From the NCBI GenBank assembly GCA_012965065.1, contig DTSX01000048.1:9458-34258 (forward strand): a stretch of DNA of 24,801 bases, in the 5' to 3' direction. How positions within the stretch are numbered: the first letter of the stretch is position 1; each line of letters begins with the position of its first letter. This document shows, in pieces, positions 8,098 to 15,445 of the stretch. Both the position numbers and the translations under genes were made by a program. Below the pieces are notes generated by a model, which worked only from the letters and a program-made list of their open reading frames with translations, did no database searches and was not told the origin of the DNA. Source of the stretch: Gammaproteobacteria bacterium. Its GTDB lineage: Bacteria; Pseudomonadota; Gammaproteobacteria; Steroidobacterales; UBA11654.

Positions 8098-8556
8098 TTG
8101 AACAATCTAGTAGAAAATGTTTTGAGAGAGTTGGAGTTTCAAGCAGGATTAGTGCTTGGAACTTATGGCGTTAATGCAGATCTTAAATCAATACAGAATT
8201 TTTTAAATAAGACTTCAATAGACCCGGCATTAAAAGAAGCATCCCATATTATTTTTAGGACACATTTCATCAGGAAAGCCTTAACCAAAGATGATGCTGA
8301 AGATGCTTGTTATAACTTAATGATGTTGTGGGATTATTGCTCAAAATCCAGTAACGAGGCATATAATACAATTCTGATAGAGTCTATAGACAAGCTGCTG
8401 CAAGTAACTAACAAGAGGACAGAAACAGTTAAAAATAGACACCTTCGGGTTTTAGAATTAAACCAAATGAATTGGTCCATCGATGCCATTGCAGCTGACA
8501 CGGGGTATTCGAGAAGACAAATATCAAGGGTTATAAACGGCCACACCAAAGATTAA
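8098..8556 (+). CDS. Small helical protein with C-terminal helix-turn-helix, function unknown
   Basis: 152 residues, not recognised as a named family. The N-terminal two thirds are predicted mostly helical with no clear motif. The C-terminal part (about 115-148) reads VLELNQMNWSIDAIAADTGYSRRQISRVING, a typical helix-turn-helix of the homeodomain-like or sigma-region-4-like kind, so DNA binding is likely. No in-frame ATG exists before residue 74 or so; an in-frame stop at 8086-8088 limits the start, leaving TTG at 8098 (used here) or TTG codons at 8122 or 8131. No convincing ribosome binding site precedes any of them. The gene points towards the tRNA-Pro gene, which is convergent. It could be a regulator of its divergent neighbour, but that is only a guess. 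Confidence 0.65.
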   Translation: MNNLVENVLRELEFQAGLVLGTYGVNADLKSIQNFLNKTSIDPALKEASHIIFRTHFIRKALTKDDAEDACYNLMMLWDYCSKSSNEAYNTILIESIDKLLQVTNKRTETVKNRHLRVLELNQMNWSIDAIAADTGYSRRQISRVINGHTKD

Positions 8557-8579
8557 GTAGGGTTTATTTAAGGTGTAAA

Positions 8580-8656
8580 TGGTCGGGACGAGAGGATTTG
8601 AACCTCCGACCCCCTGAACCCCATTCAGGTGCGCTACCAAACTGCGCTACGTCCCG
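8580..8656 (-). tRNA. tRNA-Pro (anticodon GGG)
   Basis: 77-nt cloverleaf on the minus strand: acceptor CGGGACG paired with CGTCCCG, D arm AGCGCAGTTTGGTAGCGC, anticodon stem CCTGA/TCAGG with loop ATGGGGT (U33, anticodon GGG, G37), and T arm GGAGGTTCAAATCCTC. The 3' CCA is encoded (8580-8582). It reads proline CCC and CCU codons and closely resembles E. coli proL. It follows the merR-like gene by 15 bp, the same place it has in Pseudomonas, so it may be cut from the end of the long translation transcript. Confidence 0.97.
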
Positions 8657-8671
8657 TTTTTCTAGTAGATT

Positions 8672-9013
8672 TTAGTCAAGAATATCTATTAATTCCTGGA
8701 CTTCTTGTTCAATGTCTTTAAATGCCGATTCTTTGATTTGTTTGGAATTCTCGTCTGCGTTTAATTTCTGTTTTGCACCTAAAATGGTGTATCCATTATC
8801 GTAGAGTAATTCTTTGATTTGACGGATTAAAAGAACATCGTGTCTTTGATAATATCGCCTATTGCCTTTGCGTTTGATTGGTCTAAGCTGTGAAAATTCT
8901 TGTTCCCAATATCGTAAGACATGCTGCTTTACTTCACACAATCCACTGGTTTCACTGATGGTGAAATAACGTTTACCAGGGATAGAGGGAAGTTGTTGCT
9001 CAATCAGACTCAT
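8672..9013 (-). CDS. MerR-family transcriptional regulator
   Basis: 113-residue protein with an N-terminal MerR winged helix (about 16-84): YFTISETSGLCEVKQHVLRYWEQEF for helix-turn-helix and wing, RYYQRHDVLLIRQIKELL for the second part, then YTILGAKQKL. The last 25 residues are acidic and helical, suited to dimerisation, with no ligand-binding domain and no cysteines for metal sensing beyond C26. This short type is regularly found after ihfA in gammaproteobacteria; its target is generally unknown. The ATG lies inside the end of ihfA (14-bp overlap), so expression is coupled to IHF. Confidence 0.9.
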   Translation of the reverse strand: MSLIEQQLPSIPGKRYFTISETSGLCEVKQHVLRYWEQEFSQLRPIKRKGNRRYYQRHDVLLIRQIKELLYDNGYTILGAKQKLNADENSKQIKESAFKDIEQEVQELIDILD

Positions 9014-9299
9014 TGGTTAATGTTTTCACTGATTCCTTTAGCTTTTGCCCGGATTTAAAAGTAACAACTCTTCTGGCTGATATTTCAACATCTTCACCGG
9101 TTCGAGGGTTGCGCCCTGGTCTAGACGATTTGTCTCTTAATTGGAAGTTACCGAATCCAGAAAGTTTAACCTCATGTCCTTCGGACAGAAGATTTTTAAT
9201 ATCATTAAAGAGCATATCAACCAGTTCTTTTGCTTCTCTTTTATTGAGACCAATTTCATTATTTAAGTTTTCTACGATGTCAGATTTTGTCAGTGTCAT
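9000..9299 (-). CDS. ihfA: Integration host factor subunit alpha
   Basis: Nucleoid-associated DNA-bending protein; works as a heterodimer with IhfB in recombination, replication and transcription. At 99 residues it has the normal length. The alpha helices at 1-42 are followed by the DNA-binding beta arm with GRNPRTGEDVEISARRVVTF; P65, the residue that intercalates between base pairs in IHF, is in place. The full-length ORF starts at an ATG 7 bp after the pheT stop. That position right after pheT is standard for ihfA (as opposed to hupA/hupB or ihfB), which supports the alpha assignment. Confidence 0.96.
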   Translation of the reverse strand: MTLTKSDIVENLNNEIGLNKREAKELVDMLFNDIKNLLSEGHEVKLSGFGNFQLRDKSSRPGRNPRTGEDVEISARRVVTFKSGQKLKESVKTLTNESD

Positions 9300-9306
9300 T
9301 TACTTA

Positions 9307-11346
9307 TTATCTTATTTTTAATTCGAAATTTGAGACGATCTGTCTTTTGATATTTGACATGTATCTGTCAATTTCTTCATCGGTTAGAGTGCGTGATTTT
9401 GCTTGAAAAATCAACCCTAAAGCCACACTTTTTCGCCCAGATTCTATATTTTTTCCTTTATAAACATCAAAGATAATTACGTTTTTGAGTATAGGTATTT
9501 CCAGCTGTTGAATTGTTTTCAAGATAGCTGATGTTTCTTGATTTTCAGGGATCAGTAAGGAAATATCTCTCCGTGAAGAAGGAAAGTACGGATGGTCCTG
9601 ATAATTCATTTGGTTAGGCAGTTTTAGGTGCTCTTTATCAATTTCAAATAAGATGGGAGTTTGAACTAAATCTAGCTCCATGATGAGCTCAGGACTAAGT
9701 TCCCCAACATGACCAATTGTTATACCGTCCAAGTCAATTTTGGCATTTTTACCTGGGCAAAGCATTGGGTGTGAATCTTTTATGTATGCAACTTGATCAT
9801 TAATTTCCAAAGACGAGAACAACATCTCAAGATCTCCTTTTACGTCATAAAAATCTATAGGATTTGACTCCAGGCCCCATTGTTCTTTGGTTCTAGAGCC
9901 GTAACTGATTCCAGAAATTACATCATTTTCTCTACTTGTTTTATCGTTGTGAGTGAAGATTTTTGCCGATTCAAATAATTTAATATTTTCATGTTGTCTT
10001 TGTAAGTTGTACATAAGATTCTGCAATAATCCTGGTAATAGTGAGGTTCGCATAACAGACATTTCAATTGAAAGTGGATTTTTAATATCAATCGTTTTTG
10101 AGTCTGTTCCCATCATAATATTCATCGAGGGGCTAATAAAGCTATAGTTGATTACCTCTGAGTAACCACGACTAACCATGACATTGTTGATATGGTTAAT
10201 TCTTGTTGCTCTTTTCATTGTGTTGAACAATGTAGTTTCTTGTATTTCATTTTTTTCATTAATGTTCTGGTATCCATAGATTCTGGCAAGCTCTTCTATA
10301 AGGTCACACTCTTCATTGATGTCATAACGAAAAGAAGGAGGCGTAACCAACCAACCACTATAGCCGTATTCTTGTTCCGCTACCCGCATGTCAAGCTTAG
10401 TTAGAATTTCATGAACTTTATAATTTGCTATTGTGATCCCTAAAATTTGATGAATTCTTTTTTTCCGGAGCATGATAGGTTGTTTGAGGGGGATAGATTC
10501 ATCATCTTGTTTTACGCTAATGGGGCCGTTCTGACCATCAGAGTATTCATTAATTAACTGGGTTGCTCTTTCAATCGCATGTTTTTGAATTAACGGGTCT
10601 ACACCTCGTTCAAACCGTAAACCTGATTCAGTATGGAGGTTTAACATTCTAGATCGACCCATGATGGTTTTATGATTAAAACATGCGGATTCTAAAACTA
10701 TATTTTCGGTATCAGCAGAAATACCTGAATGTTGTCCACCCATAATACCTGCTATACCAAGAGCTTTGGAGTTATCGGTTATTAACAAAAAAGTCTTATT
10801 AACTTTTTTGACAGTTTCATCCAAGAGGGTAATTTTTTCATTGTTATACCCTCTTCTAACTTTGATTTTGGAGTCTATTTTACTCAAATCATAAGCATGA
10901 AGCGGTTGCCCAGTTTCCAGCATGACGTAGTTGGTAATGTCGACAATAATATTATTTGATTTAAATCCGCTACTTTCCAGGCGTTTTATCATCCAATCAG
11001 GTGTTTCTCTATTGATGCCAATATTATTGATGATTCTGGTCATGAATACCGGGCAATCATTTGGGGATTCTATATCAATGTTCATTTCACCTTGATGGTG
11101 AATTGCTAAGTCGTCGTGTTTATCAGTTTTAATATTAAGATTATTAAGTACTGCCAATTCTCTACAAATTCCCATAACGCTGAAACAATCTGCTCTATTA
11201 GGGGTAAGTGATAAGTCCAGAATCTCTTGAGTTGATGAGTCTAAAAAACAACATTCGACACCAGCCATTGTTAACTGATTGACCATTTGATCGTTTGTGG
11301 CATCAATTCCACAAAACTCTTTTATCCATTCTGTAGGTATTTGCAT
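9307..11346 (-). CDS. pheT: Phenylalanine-tRNA ligase beta subunit lacking the EMAP/OB tRNA-binding domain
   Basis: Beta chain of the (alpha-beta)2 PheRS that charges tRNA-Phe and edits Tyr-tRNA. It is 679 residues against about 795 in E. coli. The N-terminus aligns residue by residue with E. coli up to MAGVE (27-31), then after about 12 residues resumes at LSLTPNRADCFSVMGI (45-60), which in E. coli comes about 115 residues later. The missing part is the B2 domain (EMAP/OB fold). The B3/B4 editing domain is present with QPLHAYD, GIMGGQHSGI, VLESACF and LHTESGLRFERG, matching the editing-site histidine, glycine, glutamate and threonine regions of E. coli. B5 (LRKKRIHQILG), the catalytic-like core (LIEELARIYGYQNI) and the C-terminal FDX-ACB domain (PYFPSSRRDISLL to the end) are intact. 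It follows pheS by 4 bp. The frame is continuous, so this is not a frameshift. Confidence 0.96.
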   Translation of the reverse strand: MQIPTEWIKEFCGIDATNDQMVNQLTMAGVECCFLDSSTQEILDLSLTPNRADCFSVMGICRELAVLNNLNIKTDKHDDLAIHHQGEMNIDIESPNDCPVFMTRIINNIGINRETPDWMIKRLESSGFKSNNIIVDITNYVMLETGQPLHAYDLSKIDSKIKVRRGYNNEKITLLDETVKKVNKTFLLITDNSKALGIAGIMGGQHSGISADTENIVLESACFNHKTIMGRSRMLNLHTESGLRFERGVDPLIQKHAIERATQLINEYSDGQNGPISVKQDDESIPLKQPIMLRKKRIHQILGITIANYKVHEILTKLDMRVAEQEYGYSGWLVTPPSFRYDINEECDLIEELARIYGYQNINEKNEIQETTLFNTMKRATRINHINNVMVSRGYSEVINYSFISPSMNIMMGTDSKTIDIKNPLSIEMSVMRTSLLPGLLQNLMYNLQRQHENIKLFESAKIFTHNDKTSRENDVISGISYGSRTKEQWGLESNPIDFYDVKGDLEMLFSSLEINDQVAYIKDSHPMLCPGKNAKIDLDGITIGHVGELSPELIMELDLVQTPILFEIDKEHLKLPNQMNYQDHPYFPSSRRDISLLIPENQETSAILKTIQQLEIPILKNVIIFDVYKGKNIESGRKSVALGLIFQAKSRTLTDEEIDRYMSNIKRQIVSNFELKIR

Positions 11347-11350
11347 CTTG

Positions 11351-12337
11351 CTAGTTGAATTGACTTATAAAATTTAAGTCATTTTCATAGAATACTCGAA
11401 TGTCTTTAATGTCATACTTCAACATTACTAACCGTTCAACTCCCATACCAAAGGCATATCCAGTATATATTTCTGAATCAAGATCAAGATTTTCTAAAAC
11501 TTTGGGATGGACCATTCCACATCCAAGTATTTCCAGCCATTTTCCATCTTCAGACAATATATCAACTTCTGCCGAAGGTTCAGTGAATGGAAAATAAGAT
11601 GGCCTAAATCTTAGTTCTAGCTCTTTTTCAAAGAAACAATTGATAAATCCATGCAATATACCTTTGAGGTGGCTGAAGTTAATGCCTTGGTCAATAACCA
11701 GTCCTTCAACTTGATGAAACATAGGGATGTGGGTTAAGTCGGAATCTCGTCGATACACCTTCCCCGGTGCAATTACTTTAATTGGAACGCCTTCTTTTTC
11801 CATACTTCTAATTTGTACTGGTGAAGTGTGTGTTCTGAGCAAAAGATCCGAGCCAACATAAAAAGTATCATGCATGGCTCTTGCAGGATGATTTTCTGGG
11901 ATATTCAGCGCTGAAAAGTTATAGTATTCATTTTCAATTTCTGGCCCATCTTTTATCATGAACCCAGCACTCAAAAAAATACTTTCTATTTCCATTAATG
12001 TGGCAGTAATTGGGTGTATAGATCCTGATAAATATGCCCTACCCGGTAACGTGACATCAATCGAACTGGTTTCAATATTTTTGGCTATGGTTGATTTTTT
12101 TAGTTCTGCCTTTTTAAGTTGAAGTTCGTCTTCAACTCGTTTTTTTGTTGTATTAATTTCTTGACCAAATATAGGTTTTTCGATTGGATCCATTGATCCT
12201 AATAATTTGAGTTGAGCGGTGATCTTCCCTTTTTTGCCTAAATAATGGACTCTAATGTCATCAAGACCAGCAAGTGTTTTGCTGTCTTTAATCTCATTAA
12301 GTGCTGTAATTAGAAGGTCTGATAAAATAACTGTCAT
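11351..12337 (-). CDS. pheS: Phenylalanine-tRNA ligase alpha subunit
   Basis: Catalytic class II synthetase subunit, 328 residues (E. coli 327). The N-terminal coiled-coil arm (about 1-90, IRVHYLGKKGKITAQL) binds tRNA-Phe. The core shows motif 1 near PITATLMEIESIF, LLRTHTSPVQIRSM, motif 2 GKVYRRDSDLTHIPMFHQVEGL, FTEPSAEVDI, and motif 3 GYAFGMGVERLVMLKY. The start has a GAGG ribosome binding site 7 nt upstream. Only 40 bp separate it from rplT, so there is no room for a Phe-rich leader peptide and attenuator such as pheM of E. coli. It is coupled to pheT, 4 bp downstream. Confidence 0.97.
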   Translation of the reverse strand: MTVILSDLLITALNEIKDSKTLAGLDDIRVHYLGKKGKITAQLKLLGSMDPIEKPIFGQEINTTKKRVEDELQLKKAELKKSTIAKNIETSSIDVTLPGRAYLSGSIHPITATLMEIESIFLSAGFMIKDGPEIENEYYNFSALNIPENHPARAMHDTFYVGSDLLLRTHTSPVQIRSMEKEGVPIKVIAPGKVYRRDSDLTHIPMFHQVEGLVIDQGINFSHLKGILHGFINCFFEKELELRFRPSYFPFTEPSAEVDILSEDGKWLEILGCGMVHPKVLENLDLDSEIYTGYAFGMGVERLVMLKYDIKDIRVFYENDLNFISQFN

Positions 12338-12377
12338 TTGAATTCCTCGGTCATATTGAGAAGGAATTTAACAGTCA

Positions 12378-12740
12378 TTATAGCTTTTCTAAAGCAAGTT
12401 TTGCTTTGTCTGCGAGTGCCTTAAAAGCTTCGGCATCATTAACAGCTAAGTCAGCTAATATCTTTCGATCAACATCAATTTCTGCTGCCTTTAAACCGTG
12501 CATGAGTTTACTATAAGAAATATCAGACAGTCTTGCTGCAGCATTGATTCTTATAATCCAGAGCGATCTAAATTGACCTTTCTTTTTTCGTCTGTCCCGG
12601 TATGCGTATTGCCCAGCTTTGATTGCAGCTTGCTTTGCAACCTTAATAAGTTTGCTTCTAGCACCGTACTGTCCTTTGACTTTTTTTAGAACTTTTTTGT
12701 GCCTAGCATGAGATGTTACGCCTCGTTTTACTCTTGCCAT
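12378..12740 (-). CDS. rplT: 50S ribosomal protein L20
   Basis: Early-assembly 23S rRNA-binding protein, 120 residues (E. coli 118). The basic N-terminus MARVKRGVTSHARHKKVLK, the GQYAYRDRRKKKGQFRSLWI stretch and RINAAARLSDISYSKLMHGL are diagnostic. It has an AGGA ribosome binding site 7 nt before the ATG and lies 15 bp after rpmI. In E. coli L20 also represses translation of rpmI-rplT; the L20 operator structure was not identified here. Confidence 0.98.
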   Translation of the reverse strand: MARVKRGVTSHARHKKVLKKVKGQYGARSKLIKVAKQAAIKAGQYAYRDRRKKKGQFRSLWIIRINAAARLSDISYSKLMHGLKAAEIDVDRKILADLAVNDAEAFKALADKAKLALEKL

Positions 12741-12755
12741 ATTTTTTCCTGATCT

Positions 12756-12953
12756 TTAACTGTAAGGTAATAGTTTTTTTACATTCTTTAAATCACCGCC
12801 AGATATAAGTTTTGGTGATCTAAGATGTCTTTTTCGTTTACTGCTTTTTTTAGTAAGAATATGACTCGTATGCGATGACCCTCTTTTATATTTACCACTC
12901 GCAGTTTTCTTAAATCTTTTGGCAGCTCCCCTGTTTGTTTTTAATTTTGGCAT
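12756..12953 (-). CDS. rpmI: 50S ribosomal protein L35
   Basis: 65-residue, very basic ribosomal protein with the exact family length. MPKLKTNRGAAKRFKKTASGKYKRG at the N-terminus and HILTKKSSKRKRHLR in the middle are typical L35 signatures. It lies between infC (28-bp gap) and rplT (15-bp gap), its universal place. Confidence 0.98.
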   Translation of the reverse strand: MPKLKTNRGAAKRFKKTASGKYKRGSSHTSHILTKKSSKRKRHLRSPKLISGGDLKNVKKLLPYS

Positions 12954-12981
12954 ATTTATTAGTTCCTTATTGAAACGACTT

Positions 12982-13500
12982 TTAATTGGGTTTAGGTGCT
13001 ACCACCATAATTAATTGTCTCCCTTCGAATTCTGCTTCTTGTTCTATTAAAGCGATATCCTTAATGTCTCCGCAAACTCGATTAAGAAGGTTTTCCCCAA
13101 GCTCAGTGTGCCTCATCTCTCGACCTCTAAATCTGAGGGAGACTTTTACTTTATCGCCTTGTTCTAAAAAATTGATAATTTTTCCTAATTTAACGTTGTA
13201 GTCGCCGTCTTCTATCAGAGGTCTAAACTTAATTTCCTTAACATGAATTATTTTTTGTTTCTTTTTTGATCCTTGGGTTTTCTTTTTTTGTTCAAAAATA
13301 TACTTGCCATAATCCATTATTCTGCAGACCGGTGGCGTGGTATTTGGAGAGACTTCAACAACGTCCATTTCCTTATTTTTGGCTATTTCCATTGCTTGAT
13401 CGATCGTTACAATACCTATTTGACTTCCATCTAGATCAATTAATCGAATTTCAGAAGCTTTAATTTGTTCATTTCTTCTGATTCTTTTTTTTACAGCGAT
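12982..13500 (-). CDS. infC: Translation initiation factor IF-3 (non-AUG start)
   Basis: IF-3 binds the 30S subunit, keeps subunits apart and checks the initiator tRNA and start codon. Conserved IF-3 sequence (RRNEQIK, EIRLIDLDGSQIGIV) runs upstream of the first in-frame ATG at 13392, so that ATG is internal. Upstream of it there is no in-frame ATG, GTG or TTG before a TAA at 13504-13506. Only two codons follow that TAA before conserved sequence: ATT (13501-13503) and ATC (13498-13500). The AAGGAG at 13508-13513 is 4 nt from ATT and 7 nt from ATC, so ATC is preferred, giving 172 residues. PPVCRIMDYGKYIFEQ, VKEIKFRP, GDYNVKL and VSLRFRGREM complete both domains. A rare start codon is the known means of IF-3 autocontrol. 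It lies 26 bp after thrS. Confidence 0.95.
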   Translation of the reverse strand: MAVKKRIRRNEQIKASEIRLIDLDGSQIGIVTIDQAMEIAKNKEMDVVEVSPNTTPPVCRIMDYGKYIFEQKKKTQGSKKKQKIIHVKEIKFRPLIEDGDYNVKLGKIINFLEQGDKVKVSLRFRGREMRHTELGENLLNRVCGDIKDIALIEQEAEFEGRQLIMVVAPKPN

Positions 13501-13507
13501 AATTTAT

Positions 13508-13513
13508 CTCCTT
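13508..13513 (-). promoter_or_regulatory. Ribosome binding site of infC that decides its start
   Basis: AAGGAG on the minus strand, followed by ATAA, then ATT ATC. It is the only good Shine-Dalgarno sequence in the thrS-infC gap and shows that translation begins on a non-AUG codon at 13498-13503. Confidence 0.8.
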
Positions 13514-13526
13514 GATTTATTGCTAT

Positions 13527-15440
13527 TTACTTTTTATCAGTCAGTTCTGTGGTTAAATTCGTGACGAACTGATCAAATTCCATGGTCCCCAAATCATCTC
13601 CTTTTTGAGTGCGAACTGATATTTGATCGTGTTTAACCTCTTGATTCCCAACAATAATAAAATACGGTACTTTTTTTAAAGTGTGATCGCGAATTTTAGA
13701 GCCTATTGTTTCGTTTCTCAAGTCAATTTTGACTCGAAAGCCAATATTTTTTAATTTTTCATAAATTGTTGCAGCATAGTTGTTTTGAGATTCACTGATT
13801 GTCAGGATCGTAATCTGTGTAGGCGCAAGCCAGAGAGGAAATTTTCCCTCAAAATGTTCAATTAGTATTCCGAAGAAACGTTCAATTGAACCCAACAATG
13901 TTCGATGAATCATAACAGGATTGTGTTTATGACCATCCGAGCCTATGTATTGCATATCAAAACGTTCTGGAAGATTAAAGTCCAATTGAATTGTTGTGCA
14001 TTGCCAAAGTCTGCCTATAGCATCTTTAATCTTGATATCAATTTTAGGCCCATAAAACGCCCCACCTGCTTCATCAATCACATACTCCAAACCCTTTGAT
14101 GACAAGGCTTGTTCCAGTGCCTTTGTAGCTTTGGTCCATATGCTATCCTTGCCAACAAATTTCTCAGGCTTGGTTGCCAAGTGAATTTCATATTGATCAA
14201 AGGTAAAGGCGTGCAGGATTTCAATTGTCAAATTCAAAATATTGGTAATTTCTGTTTCAACTTGGTCTTCAGTACAAAAGATATGAGCATCATCCTGAGT
14301 AAAGCCCCTTACTCGCATCAGTCCATGAAGGGCTCCAGTCATTTCATGGCGATAAACTGTCCCCAATTCTGCCCATCTAATTGGTAAATCTCGATAGGAT
14401 CTTAATTGATTTTTGTATATCAATACGTGGAAAGGACAGTTCATCGGTTTCAGACGGTACAGTTTATTTTCATCTTCAATTGGTTTGTACATGGATTCCT
14501 GATAATAATCCGTATGGCCTGAAGTTTGCCACAAAGTATCCAAGGCAATGTGTGGTGTATACAACAACTCGTATTCTGCTTCCAAATGTTTTGTGCGCCA
14601 GTAATCTTCAATTACCTGTCTAATTTTTGATCCATTGGGATGCCAAAAAACAAGACCACCTCCTGCTTCTCCTTGAATGCTGAATAAATCTAGATCTTTA
14701 CCAATCCGTCTATGGTCTCTTTTTTTAGCTTGTTTCAATTGTTCTAGATAATGGTTGAGTGATTTCTTATCTGCCCACGCTGTACCATAAATTCTTTGCA
14801 GCATCTTGTTTGAAGAATCGCCTCTCCAGTAAGCGCCAGCAACTTTAGTCAATTTAAAAGCATTTAGTAGATTAGTAGAGGGGACATGTGGACCTCGGCA
14901 TAAATCCAGCCAATCACCTTGTTTGTAGATAGAAAGGTCTTCATCATCAGGAATGTCTTGGATTATTTCGGCTTTGTAATTTTCACTAATGTTTTTAAAG
15001 TGCTCAACAGCATCTTTTTTTAGCCAGACTTCTCTTGATATGGGTAAATCTTGTTTAGCAATTTCTTGCATTTTCTTTTCAATTTCCTCCAAATCTTCAT
15101 CTGTAAATGGATTTTCAATGGCAAAATCGTAATAAAATCCATTTTCAATAACAGGGCCAATTGTTACTTCCGCTTCTGGGTATAGTTCTTTCACTGCATG
15201 TGCCATCAAGTGAGCAGTTGAGTGTCTTATTATTTCAAGCCCTTCTTCTGACTCTCTGGTGATAATAGAAATGTTGCTGTCATTGTTTATAAGGTAAGAA
15301 AGGTCAAATATTTTTTCTTCTATTTTTCCGGCAACAGCCGACTTAAATAGTCCAGGGCCAATAGATTTGGCCACATCTGCAAATGAAACAGGTTGATCAA
15401 ATTCTTTAAGAGTTCCATCAGGTAAAGTCAAGTTAGGCAT
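13527..15440 (-). CDS. thrS: Threonine-tRNA ligase
   Basis: Class II synthetase charging tRNA-Thr, 637 residues (E. coli 642). In order: TGS domain (1-60, LTLPDGTLKEF), N2 editing domain with H73 and H77 (RHSTAHLMAHAV) and C181/H185 (CRGPHVPST) that clears Ser-tRNA-Thr, catalytic core with the zinc ligands C335 (KPMNCPFHVLIY), H386 (TQDDAHIF) and H512 (PVMIHRTLLGS), motif 2 YRHEMTGALHGLMRVRGF, motif 3 LGSIERFFGILIEHFEG, and the anticodon-binding domain from about 535. It begins only 5 bp after the fdsA stop; an AGGAG inside the end of fdsA is 12 nt from the ATG. There is no leader of its own, so the tRNA-mimicking operator of E. coli thrS cannot exist here outside fdsA coding sequence. Confidence 0.97.
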   Translation of the reverse strand: MPNLTLPDGTLKEFDQPVSFADVAKSIGPGLFKSAVAGKIEEKIFDLSYLINNDSNISIITRESEEGLEIIRHSTAHLMAHAVKELYPEAEVTIGPVIENGFYYDFAIENPFTDEDLEEIEKKMQEIAKQDLPISREVWLKKDAVEHFKNISENYKAEIIQDIPDDEDLSIYKQGDWLDLCRGPHVPSTNLLNAFKLTKVAGAYWRGDSSNKMLQRIYGTAWADKKSLNHYLEQLKQAKKRDHRRIGKDLDLFSIQGEAGGGLVFWHPNGSKIRQVIEDYWRTKHLEAEYELLYTPHIALDTLWQTSGHTDYYQESMYKPIEDENKLYRLKPMNCPFHVLIYKNQLRSYRDLPIRWAELGTVYRHEMTGALHGLMRVRGFTQDDAHIFCTEDQVETEITNILNLTIEILHAFTFDQYEIHLATKPEKFVGKDSIWTKATKALEQALSSKGLEYVIDEAGGAFYGPKIDIKIKDAIGRLWQCTTIQLDFNLPERFDMQYIGSDGHKHNPVMIHRTLLGSIERFFGILIEHFEGKFPLWLAPTQITILTISESQNNYAATIYEKLKNIGFRVKIDLRNETIGSKIRDHTLKKVPYFIIVGNQEVKHDQISVRTQKGDDLGTMEFDQFVTNLTTELTDKK

Positions 15441-15445
15441 GATTC

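Noticed and set aside
8557..8579. Terminator between the HTH gene and tRNA-Pro
   Set aside because: The 23-base spacer has no inverted repeat.
9307..11346. PheT as a frameshifted or N-terminally truncated pseudogene
   Set aside because: Both ends align with full-length PheT and the frame is continuous; only one internal domain is missing.
12338..12377. Phe-rich leader peptide and attenuator before pheS
   Set aside because: The spacer is only 40 bases and holds a ribosome binding site but no leader ORF or hairpin with a T run.
12982..13392. infC starting at the ATG at 13392 (136 residues)
   Set aside because: This would remove 36 residues of conserved N-terminal domain; a good ribosome binding site precedes the ATT/ATC codons upstream.
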